Assembly (NCBI GenBank): GCA_905221605.1 | Contig: CAJNDS010002446.1 | Coordinates: 434,537-498,536 of the forward strand | From: Symbiodinium natans | Lineage: Eukaryota > Sar > Dinophyceae > Suessiales > Symbiodiniaceae | Direction of reading: 5' to 3' | DNA: 64,000 nt | In this document: positions 47,901-59,900 of the stretch, one piece after another | Layout of the letters: each line of letters starts with the position of its first letter | Numbering within the stretch: the stretch's first letter is position 1 | Program-made: the position numbers and the translations under genes | The notes under the pieces: generated by a model | The model's database searches: none | Told to the model about the DNA's origin: nothing | The model's input: only the letters and a program-made list of their open reading frames with translations

Positions 47901-50900
47901 TAGGGTTTAGGGCTAATCTCAAAGCTTCTCATTCCAAGCCAGGCCTTCCCCCCCCCCCCCCGAGACTTCTCACCGAGGGACCGCCCTGCCACAAGCTCTT
48001 GGAAACCCAGAGGCTTTCAAACCCTCAAGGCTTTCGTCCACTTCTTTTCCCAGGCCCGCTACAGTATATGCTCGGGCTTGAAATTGATCACGTCAGGCTG
48101 GCCTTCGATCCACCCCCAACAACCATGGGGAAGAGGCCTATTAAGGGCCAGGCATAAACACACAAAAAACCCGACTCCAGGGTGCTGCCAGGTTACTTCT
48201 CCCACGCCCAAGCTTCTGGAATAGCCACTGTTTGGCCATGTTAGGAGCACTCCGCTCCTGGGTCAGCAGGGGTTTCCGGGTTAGGGGTTCGGGTCTTAAT
48301 GTTTCAGGATTCCGGGATCAGGGGTGCACGTGATGACTTCAACCCTGGCATCTGCCCACTGTGGGCATTGTGTTGGAGGGCATTGGGCACGAAAAAGGCT
48401 CTTCTGCTCCCTCATCCCAGACAGTTTTTCCGTAGAGGCGGTTAAGCCCTGGATCGCCGGGGGGAGCGGCTGGGGCCCGGTGCCAGCGGCTCGGGCGATG
48501 GGCCTTTTGGCATTTGATCTACATAAGGCTTGTAGCTTTGACCTTTCCGGGTGTTCTGGTGCATTGGAATGCGTGTGGCAGTGGAGCTCCTCTAGCTGGA
48601 GTTGGGCACTTTACAGACGGCGACAACCCGAGTCGCTGCACTTAATACTTTGCTGAGTGAGCTTGAGTGTCTCACTTTGCAGTGCATGTGGATGCAGCAC
48701 GACTTTGGTCGACACAACGATCTTCTTTCCAAGAGCTGCTTTGAAGATGGCGGTTTTTGCGAATCACCTGATTCCTACGACTTTCGAGTCGCACTGTTCA
48801 CCGAACTTTGCATTGATGCTGATGTGGTTCGTAGTGTGAGCGAGTCTCTGGTGTGTGTGCGTGTGAGAATGAACTTTGAAGTCGTAGCGACTTTGAGCCA
48901 AGGAGGCGTGTGAAAAATCCAATCACCACTTGCTGGCTCAAGACTTTGTACTTGAAGGAGTGGCCAGGGCCCTTGCACTGAGGTTGCACGATTGCTTTAT
49001 TTAGGGTAGTTGTTTGCGTGATCTCGGATTGTCGCATGCTTTTGTTGACCTTAAGGGCTCCAAACCCGATAGTGTCCACCCCTTTGCCCCATTAGATACG
49101 GCTTCATGAGGGGGCCGGCCAGATTGAATTTTCGGCACAGATCACAAAGACTTTCCATGATCCGTGCCCAGTCTCGGTAAGCTGGAGAATCAGCTTGTCA
49201 ATGCCAAATACAGACACTCGCGTGATGTAGTCGGCATCGAACGCCGTGGACAGGACCTGACATGTCGCTTGGGTGCTTGAAACACTTTCCGCCCTTCCTG
49301 TATACAATCTACTTGTACTGGCACGGGTGAGTAACTGAGCGAAGGAACAGAGAAAGAAGTCGCCTAAGTCTACCAATCCAACGAACCGCTCAATGAACTT
49401 TCAAGTACAACGCCCTCAGAACTCTTTAGGGTGCGCGCGTAAGGCGCGCAGCGGCTTGCCAGCTCCGGCGACACGATCCTAGGCGGGATATTCCGTCTGC
49501 TTAGGGAGATGACTGGGGCTTATAGGGAGGCATGTCGGGTTGCCTGGCTTAACTGGGACTTTTGAGCTATTTCATCTGGAGCCATTCGTCACTGAAATAC
49601 GCCGAAGGGTCGGAGATGCGCCAAAGCCGTAGGCAAAAGCATTCCTCATCCCGAGCGGGTACTCCATGGCCACATCCTTACAGTTGGAATTGGCAGACGC
49701 AGCTATATGGACAGCTCTTGCAACACTATGGTTCTCCTTTTCATCCCCCTTTGAAACAAGAGGTTCAGTGCGGGCACAGCCGAGGGCCGAGGATAACGAA
49801 AGCTAGCCTGGATTGACTCCAATCTGGGTTAGACACACCCCACACCACTACCCCCACCACCACCGCACCCACCACACTCCGCACCCCACCACACTCCGAC
49901 ACACACACCCACACGCCACCACACACCTCTACCAAGCACCACCACACACCGCACACCAGCACCTACCGCCACTCCACGTAAAATGATTTTTGGACCTTTT
50001 TTGGGGTGCTCATAAAGTGAAAAAGACCATAAAGGCAATTTCCCCCTAACCCCCCCCTCCGCCCTGTGGGACCCCCCCCCATCGCTTGGAGGAAACCGAT
50101 GCCGTGGAGGGGTCCCGCCTGTCGGCGGCACCCACCCCCACCCCCCGCCCACCCCTCCCCCCACCCCCTCCACCTAAGACCCCTCAAACACCCTGAACCC
50201 CTTTAACCTCCCTACGAATTCCGAACCTGGACCCTTCCTTTCCTGTTCTGGGGCCGGCCCGGCTGCCGAGGCGGCGCGCGCAAGCGTTTAAAATTACCCA
50301 TCGATTCTCGCCCGCCACCCCACCCACCCAAACACATAGTTCTTGGATAATGTCAGGGGGTGGGTCCGGTTCCCAGTTAAACCAGAGACTCAACTGATTC
50401 AAGCCTCGCTGCGCCAGCTTTCCTGAGAGTCTACAACCCCAAAATGGCCCGCAAACCAACCCACAAAGTTTGGACACTTGATTTTCTAGCGAAGCCAGCT
50501 TAATTCTTCGGCCAGTGGCATTCTTGCTCGTGTCTATCTTATAGCCTTTGTCCAGCGTGGGCTCTACATTCAAGAAGGCGTCCAACGCCTTCCAGTCACA
50601 AGATCTCGCAAGCACACACGCACTCAGTTTGTGCCCGGTGTAGAGCAGACCTGTCTAAACCCTGACACCTCAACCCTAACACCTAAACCCTAAATGGGAC
50701 TTTGCATGTACCATGACTGACCCGGAGGACTCACAATTCCCTTGAATCGACACCTACTTCAAGTCCCAAGTTAACTTGACTGATTCGATTTGATTCAGCA
50801 GCTCTCAACCGACGATTCAGAAGCTATGCTCTTCCGGGAGGAGCGAGGTGGAGATTCTTGGCATTGCGATCGTCTCTGAATGAGAGGGATTCGTACTTTC

Positions 50901-53900
50901 TGATGCCTGACGGCTTCTTCGTAACTGTTTTCTGAGTCCAAGCGAGGCCTTTGAGGTACGAGTACGACTCAAGCTGATCCCTCCAGTTGTGCTGGCGGCC
51001 TCTGGATCTGCGCTAGATCCCCAGCTCTTCGGAATGGAGATGGCGCCAGTGTCTCCCTCCCGCAGCATGATTGCAACCTCTGGCAACATGCTGCGTGAAG
51101 TGCAAAGTAGGCTTTCCATATATGAATATGGTAAGGCGTCTGGCGTACCCCCGGCACCCTTGCCCCCCCCCCCCCCCCCCCCCCGCCCCAGCCGCCCCCC
51201 AAACCCCATCACCACACCACGCGAGGGGGGACGGGGCCACAATCCAAAACCCGGCGGGACCCTGGCCTTAAATTAAACCCTAAACTCGAAACCCCACAAC
51301 CACAACACAGGGCGGGCAGGGGGAGTGGGGGGGGGGGGCCAGCGGCACTGTTGAAAGCGGCGACGACTCCGAAGTGACAGCTCTGTTTGTACGGATGTTT
51401 GGACTGCTTTCTGCTGTCTCTCGTTTTGCATGGAAGGGCCTGCCGGTTGCCGATACTGCAGCTGCATTCTGAAGCAGAAAATGTACTACTATGGAGTGTA
51501 AAGTAATCTTCAAGTATTCTCAGCTGACATCAGTTCTGAGCCAGGTCGCCAGCTCGGCAACATCCGCTCCCAAGGAGTGCCCTGTGCAGACGAGGCGGTA
51601 CTCCGGGATGTCTTGGAGAGCTGCGGCCATGCAGGGGCCGGCAGTGCTGAGGATCCACCTGCGAAGGCCGAGCTGGGCACGGCATGCTAAGAGCTTCGTT
51701 CGCAGTAGCCCCAAGGCAGAAGAAGAACCGATCCTATTTTGAACGAAAACGACTGTTCGTTCTTCAAGCCGCACCTCGCCGCTCGTGCCATCCCGCTGTG
51801 AGCCAAGCCCCCTGCCACCAGGCTCTCCTGCAGAGCAGAACTCGGGAAGCCAAAGGTTAAAAGAAGAATTCCGGTTACTGTAAAGACAGACTTGGACGTC
51901 GGCCGACCTGGACAGCGTGACTTAAAGTCACTCACTTAGGCTTTCAGGAAGGCTCCTCAGCTGCCACGTCAGTCAGCACTGCGCTCCACTCGCAGGATCC
52001 TCTCACCGCCAGAACTAACCTCACTGCAATCACACTGCAAAGCACTGCGAATCAGAGCGAATCCGTGCAGGCAGCACGAGTATCTAGCCAACTTGGGCAA
52101 AGTCACCCGTGCAAAAGCGGGATGAGGTATGCTCGCCTTCAGCATCTAACCTTCCCGTTGACCCCGCAATGCCCTCTGCCGGGTCAGGGGCTTCTGCTGA
52201 GAAAACGGGGGGGGGGGGGGGGGGCGAGTACACGATGATAAACGATTGCCCCTGAATCGATAGAACCCTAAGGCGAGGCAGTTTCCGCGTGATTTCCGAG
52301 AAGAGCTGCTCTCGCGCGAAGCGTTTTCAACTGCCTTCGGAGCTGGAGCAAGCAGAAGAATTGCTTGAGCTAACTAGCGATGGCCGCTTGTAGGACAAGA
52401 CGCGACCCCGCGTGTCCCGGTCATGCAGGGGCCTTTGCTCAACTTGTAGCAGCCGAAAAGCTGTCGGAGAGCAGTGTTGCAACTGCTGTGGAGCTGATGT
52501 GTTTGGCTTGTGGGCAAGAGTTTCAGCGTGAACACGAGACCAGCGATGACTGATGCGAAATGCCTGGCGCGAACCTAGTGACCTAGTGGCTTCCTAGCGC
52601 CATTGGGTGTTTTGGCGGCCAGTACCTGCGTGCGCCTGGCCTTATCGCGAAGATTCTAACCTGCATCCTCCAAACCTATACTGATGTCTTTGACTAGCAC
52701 TTGCATGCGAACTTTGGCTGCAACCCCTATGCAGCTTGAGTGCCATGTATGAGCTACGGTGCAGTACTCAGCATGGTGCAGCCAGAAACCTGACAGCCGG
52801 GCTTAAACGGTACACCCTGAACCAAAATCGTACTTACCCTCCTTTCCGGAACCCTCCCGCACCGTGCTGCAGGAATTCGCCCGTTGATGTTCATTGTGAG
52901 CATCCGCTCGCTTAGGGTTTCGAGGCTTGGAGCATTGAAGGTTACTGAGCGCTTGTTCATTATATTGCCTTGCGTGGCATCTGCGTTCCCCAGGATGCGC
53001 CCGGGAGGCCGATGGCAGACATCGGACATGTCATTGGCAACTTCCAACTTTGCAGCCGTTTATGTCGGGCCGAGCTGCCATCGCATGCGATGAACCCAGA
53101 AGATCACGAAAGCTGGCTCGAAGGGTCGTTCTGTCCTTACCGAGGCCAAGTCGTGAAAGAGTGCGAAACTCCGGATTCCCTAGGCCTGGAAAGCCTGGAA
53201 AGCTGCACGACGGGAAGGAAACAAGTTGCTGTGCGCGTTCTCGCGCAGCACTCGTGGACAGTCTTCGGAATTCGGAAGCCACAGCAGAAATAGCAGACAG
53301 ATGCCCTGCCCAAAATTGCCGAACACGCGTGAACAGACAAAGTATGCGGCCCAAAGATCCACTGCGCCTTTAGGATGTCAGCCCGCTGTGCACCGGTCAG
53401 CTCCACAAACGCCTTAGAACAGGGAGAGGCTCTGGGCGGCTCAGGGAGGTCGCGTTTTTGTGTCTAAAGTTTGGGAAGCACTCAAGGATTCAACGGGCCT
53501 CCGTGTGGGCCTCCGCGTCCCAGGTGCCGGCCGCTGACCGAGCGGCGCCACCAAGAAAGCCGCGGACGCGGTCCCCAGCACCCTGGAGGGAGAACTTCTC
53601 ACGCACCAAGAGGGTACTTAAGGTGTGTCCGGTTCAAGTTGAAGGTTGAGGGTTCAGGGCTCAAAGGGGACGCTCTCTGCGCTGGACCCACCTTCGTAAT
53701 CCCTATCTACTTGACCATGGCATTCTAATGGGATTCCGACATCTGGGCTCACGAAATGCGAAGCTGCCATCACTTTGGACTTCTTGGCGCTCCAATGTCG
53801 GATGTTTGCCAGTCCCACAGCCTTAAAGACCTCAGAAGCCTTCCTGAAACACCGTGCCCAATAGTGGCCCACACTCCCGCTTTGGGGCATCGAAAACTGG

Positions 53901-56900
53901 AACGTTGTAGATAGGATTGCATGTGAAACTCTCATCTTCTGTTGAGTGCCCTTCTGACATTTCTGCGGCAAACTCGGCCTTCTGCAGCTCTGTTCCTTTG
54001 GCAGTCGTGTTGAAATGGAACTTCTTGTTGAAGAAACACATGACCAAACAATACCATGTTACCAGGGTGAAGAAGATGGTATTGCTGAAAGGCCCCAAGA
54101 ACGGCGATGACAGCAAAAGAAATGTTCTTCTGCAAGGAGAGACGGTCTTGACATATTCGGGGTGGGCTGCAAGTATGTGGTGCCTCAGAACGTGGTCTTG
54201 CAAAACAGAGACTCCCGTGGCCATGAGGTAGCTGACAAGCATCAATAGAAGAAGACAATGCAACGCCTCGGTCTGAAGTTCGCCAAGGATTGCCACAATC
54301 TCTGGCAGAAGTGGTAGCCACATCAAGCCACCAGTCAAGTTGCCCAAGGTAAACTTCGCGATGAGCCTGAAACTCGGCCAAACACTGAAGACATCAATGT
54401 TTGCTTCAGTAAGCATAGCTATTCCCCAGCCAACCACTGTGACTCCCCAATGCCATCTCCTCATCTGCTTGAAGCGCGATAGAATGTCTGATGGAATACC
54501 AACACTATTCACACACCACACCACCTTGCTCACGGTAGCTCCGCCAGCCAAGACACCCTTGTAGAACTGCATGTAGTCCTCTGAAATCTCATCCAGTGGC
54601 GCCCATCCCCCCTGCTCCTCAATGAAGCCCAAACATAGACTTTGAATGGCTAATGCTGGATTTCCTTGTGTCCACCTCGCTGGGTTGAAACAGTTCAGAT
54701 ATGCAAGGTGCAGGGAGTGGGCGTGAACTAGCAGGTTTGTGTCGGGCGACAGTCTGGTTTCCACGGTTGGGGCATGGTAGATGTGTCTGCGACCATCTAT
54801 CTGGTGATACACAGTCCATTCAACGAGCTGTAGATAGTTGGGCGCCAGCGTGCAGTCGCTATCAACTTTTGTCACCATGATCCGGAACTTGTCCGTTTCC
54901 TCTGGGAAGAGCTTAGAGATGTACCGAACAGCAGAGCCCATGTTCGAACCGGGCCCCACCGCCTCGCCGGGAGCAAGCTCGTGCACGTTCAACACGAACC
55001 CTGCGGGGAAGAGGAGCTTGTATTCCCGCGCGAGCTCTTGGAATGCTTCCAAGTGCGTCGGGTCACGAGCTTCACAAGCAATGACGACCATGACTCGGGC
55101 GTTCGGAACTGTCTGATGTAGAATGGAGTCCAGAGTGCGGCTTAGCTCCTCAAACGGCTCTTTGTACCTCAGGACAACCACACAGTGAAGAAAGCCCTCT
55201 ATCTCCGGTTCGACATGTCTCATCTGCTGAACTCGGTGTGCAGTGAGAAGCACTGGCAGGACTTTTGTCAAGGGGGCGGCAAACAAGCCGACGAGCATCG
55301 AAGCTCGTGCCCACCACAGAAAGGCATAGTCCGCATGCAAAAGCAGCTGCACAAAACCGTTGATTAAGTTGGCTGCATAAGGAGCGACCAATACCAAAAA
55401 AATCTTCGCAGTCAGGACCTGCGCAATGGCAAGCGCCATACAAGCAGGCAGTAGGAGAGTATAGTGTTTATGGCCAGCTCGGGAAGGGAGCAACTTTGGC
55501 ATCCCAGCCGCAATCTTCAACAGATCAGGACCATAAGTGACACAAACGTATGCGGCGATGGAAAGCAAACACCAGTAGTTTGCAAGTAGAAGCCACCACA
55601 TGGCAACTGGCACCCTCGAGACCATCTCCTGCACTTGGGCAGCGGCAGCCTCGAAAGTTGTCACCGCCATGAACCTGGTTGCACTGCCCTTTAAGCAGCT
55701 GCTCGCAACGCACACGTCTGGCTGGAGCCAAAAGGCCGTGTGAACAGGCCACTTCATAAACCAAAATAGGCAGAATACTGGAGTTCACGAATCAAACAAG
55801 CTTTCTCAGCCTTTGGATTCTTGCCCAATGAGTTCCGGCTGAAACACAAGCATCTCGGCAAGTCTTCTAACGCGTTCAAGGGTCCAGAACATTGTTTTGT
55901 ACTGTGACCAGAACATTGTCATGGACATGTTTGTACGTCTTAGTACACATCAGGTTCGCCTAACTGAACGGGATATACCAAATAATACAAAATGTCGCCC
56001 CATGTTGTCATTGTATGGAACGGCAATACACGAAGTACAGTCAAGACAATGTCCAGTTGTAGTGACGTTGGTTACAAGATGCTTCTGGAACAGAAAAGCG
56101 GTTGGCCCCCTCAGGTGAGCTACGTACAGGCCAAAGCCCTGAGCCCTAAACTGAACTGGAAGGCGTCCTGCCGCATCAGTGCCCCGTATGCTGCCCGGGC
56201 GAAGACCGCTGCCAAGGTAGTCCGAGGCAGGAAGCCCTTAGAAAGAAAAACAAGCTTTTAGGAGTGTTTGGATTGGTCAGCACTTTGTTTGCTGAAGGAT
56301 TCTTGTGTTTTAGAGGACCTTGGGATGAAGGAACTCTGAGGGGGCTCCCTGGGGTGTTGGAGGATGTGCCGGGCCTCGCCAGCAATGTTCTCCATGTGGG
56401 CCACCTCTGCCTGGCCCCAGGGCAACTTGGGCTTGGAGCTATTAAAGGTGAGGGCTAGGTTTTTTTTTCCGGTTCTGTGCAGCTGATAGGATTCTGGGAG
56501 TTTTGGAAGAAGGTTTTGTAAGGCTTGAAGGGATTATAGAGCTGTGCAGGCTTTGTAGGACTTAAAGGGATTTATGTGTCTGCCAGCGAGGTTTGCAGAG
56601 CCTTTGGAGTTTGGGAGCCTTGAACTTGAACTGACTGTAAACCTTCCACAAAATTCCGGCCGATCCAATGCGGACTGCTATCTGCTGCTCGCCCCTCACT
56701 GAACTGCCTCCCCCCCACCCCCTCCAGGTCATCTGCCCTGCGCGTGATGCCATGTGCCATGTCAATACACCACAAATCCGAAACATCTAAAATTCATGCC
56801 ATAGAGCCTGCAAGCTTAAAACACAACTTGTCAGCTTGAGGCCTACTTCAAAGATCGAAGCCCCAATCATGACTACAAAGCCCTGAAAGTCCAGAACCGC

Positions 56901-59900
56901 AGTAAGCTCCACTAACTTACAGAAGACCTAGCAGCCCCTCAACCACCCAAAGACATAAATCCCAATCATGGCTTCTAATAACCTCTCGGCCAAAACCCCC
57001 CCCCCCCCCCGAACCCACAATAGCGCGCTTGCTTGTGGCTGCTGGCCTTCTGCGCATCGTCTCTCCTGCCCAAGGCCTGGGAGATAGGCACCTCCTGCGG
57101 AAACACTGGAAACACAGGTTTAGGGTTTTTGGGGTATCCCCTTCTGCAAGATCACCAGCCTCAAAGGCAGTGAGGTACTCCTCATAGTGCCTCGGCAGTC
57201 AGGTGAGTGAGAAGCTCGACCCACAAGAAGCTGACATCTAGGCTCTGTCAGTTCCGGGTGTCCAAGCCTTTGATGCTCCGGGTAGAGGCGAAAAGGCAAG
57301 CTCGGGTCAGCCAGAATGCTCAGGATGTCGCCTCGTCATGCAGCATTGTTTAAAAAACTAGTGCAACTGTGTGGAGATGCCATGCCATAATGAGGACAAC
57401 TTGTATGGGAAGAATATGCTAATGCCACAATATAATCATATAGGTAATCTATACTCAGTAATCAATTCATATTAGATATTAACCCATATTATAATTGTGT
57501 GTGAGCATCCACCACTGGTGGCAGTCATCCGACTACGTAGTACTGCTCAGCCGGGTCTCTCTTTGAACGCTTCCCGATGTGAGCCACCAAGAGCGACCGA
57601 AGCATGTCGAGAGCCTCGTGGGGAATCTAGGGTTGTCAAGATAGTTTGGGATTTATGGGGCTTTTTGTGTTCATGGGATGTTTTGGGGCTTCAGTGCTTG
57701 AAGCCGGCTCTCCCCCACCCCCCACCCCCCGGGCGGCTGTGCATGTGTTTTGCCAACCATCGTCGATGCTTGTTGCTTTGGCAATCTGCCTCACCAGCAG
57801 CATCTGGCGACGTCTCTGAGGAATCGCTGGATCGCATCAGGAGGCGTTCCATGGCTCATGCGGCCGGGCCGGCTTCACAGTCGTAGCTTATGGTTTTGGG
57901 TTGTGGTATGGGTCAGGCCTCAACCGTGGAAGACTGTCGCTGCTGTTGCTTCGAGCGAAGATCGGTCGTTGGGCCTTTTGTAAGTTCATGTAACAGCGGG
58001 TGATTGATGGATATGGGTGGATGGACTATGCAGAGCCAAGCTGCCGCGAAACAATCACGCCCTGAGACCCGCTCTCTCGCTCAGTGCATGGCCATGTGTG
58101 TTGCGGTTTCGAAAACAGTTGGGGTTTGAGTGTAGGCTTCATGTTGAGGATATTCAGAGTTTGCTGTAGAACACCTTGATTGTAAGATGCAAACAGCACT
58201 GCCGGATGTCCTTCTCGTGCAGCTTCTTCAGGTATTGTGCCACATGGCCAATTCTGTCGCGAGACAACGCCAGCCATGTGGACTAGACTACCATGGCATG
58301 GCTTGTTCCGGAGCACCTCTGGGCATCAAGATACCTCTCCACCACATAGGAAGGCTCGAGCGGAAGGCCCAACTCCACAGTCTTGGCATAGACGCTCAAG
58401 GCCTCAGCAAGGGCACGATAAACGTCTGGAACGACGGGTGGAGACCATCGGGACTGAACTTCGAGCTCCCTGAGTGGCAAGAATTAGCAACCGTTTCATG
58501 AACTGCTTCATGCGTCTCCGTGCGTCGGGTCTGCCTGATCGTAGGCTCTCTTCTCAAACAGCGCGTCGCCATGCTGCCGGTAAATGTCGGCGGTTACCTT
58601 AAAAAAAAGCATCCGAGGGGTGCAAGCTCGAAAGTGGCCGACTATTCCTTGAAATCATTACTATTATTATTACTATTATTATTGTCCTTCTGAGTAGTAT
58701 CATTATTCTTATTCTTATTATCCTGTTTAGGGCTGCTTGAAGCATCGAGTCGGCTTTTGGGCAACTCCAAGTCCCCTGGCCTCTGGGGTGGCACTGCAAG
58801 ACAGAGCAACCTCCACGGGGAGCTGCCAGCAAAGACAGTCAGTTCAGGTCCTTTCATCCGGTATCCTTCTTATCCTTGCAATGAGAACTTGAACTGGCGC
58901 TGGGGGAGCCTCTGCGGCCCACTCGAACATGCGCTTCTTTACGAGCACATCCTTAAGATGCATCGGATTGCAGAGGGGGGGGGGTGGGGGGGGGCGGCAG
59001 TTTCGTGATTCGTGATGTGGAGGCCGGGGCCTGGCAATCGCTGAGCTGGCTTCATGTTGGCCCCTCTTTTTATGACCTTGCAACCCGACACCCTAGAATA
59101 CCCTAAAGTTGTGTTGGAAGGGCACGCTACCAAAAAGAGGGCTCAACACTAGTTTGCATGGCCGGCGAGGCTCAGCTACACAGCAATAATGCGCATGCCC
59201 ACTCTGAAAGGACCTCAGAGGCGCGAGCCAGTCTCTCTTCCAGTGGCTTCTCTCGAAGCTCGAAGAGGACCTCGGCGGCACGCCTAGCTTTGGGCGTTTG
59301 GAACGCAACTTCCACTAGCCCGGCGTAGACCGGAAAACGGCGGAACAATCTGCAAATGAAAGAAAGCTGGGGTGTTGAGTCTTTGAAGGGGCTGATGTAT
59401 GCTCCACTGTACTATGCTTACTTCGTTGTGAAGCACAGTTCCATGAATGAGAAGCCTGTGGATCGCCGCCGAAGTCTCCGCTCTTCCTAGCCAAGAGACA
59501 GTGTTGCCGTCCGCACCACCACGAGATAGGACGAACACGCGCCCCAGGCCCACCACGACGTTCGTGACGTCTGTGAATTGGCTGGTCTTGGCACATGTCG
59601 CAGAACAAACTCGCTTGGATGGCTTGTTTCCCACTGGGTCGATTTGCTACCCTAAGCCCTAAACATCCCTAAACATTCCTAAACATCCCTAAACATCCCT
59701 AAACATCCCTATCCCCCCTCCGCCCTGCCCCCCAAAACCAAAAACAACAAAAGCCGGCAAACCGCCAGGCACACGCGGGGCCAATTGCAGCAAGCAACGA
59801 AGGCAATGAAGCGCATCCCCTTTTGTGCCAACACGATCGTCACCTGGGCATTGTCCTAACCCATGCGGCTCAGGGTATTGTTTAACACAAACACAAACAC

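Larger units (their letters stand above)
45454..58198 (-). other. VPS11 giant intron of about 12.7 kb
   Basis: Exon 58199-58253 ends LHEKDIRQ and exon 45453 begins PEHTALLL. Plant VPS11 has exactly the same number of residues between LHEK and HTTLLL, so no coding sequence is missing between these exons. The borders share CAG (CGGCAG|TGC and GCTCAG|CCG), which leaves the exact cut ambiguous and not plainly GT-AG. Inside are an intronless glycosyltransferase, lipase exons and other coding traces on both strands. Confidence 0.75.
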
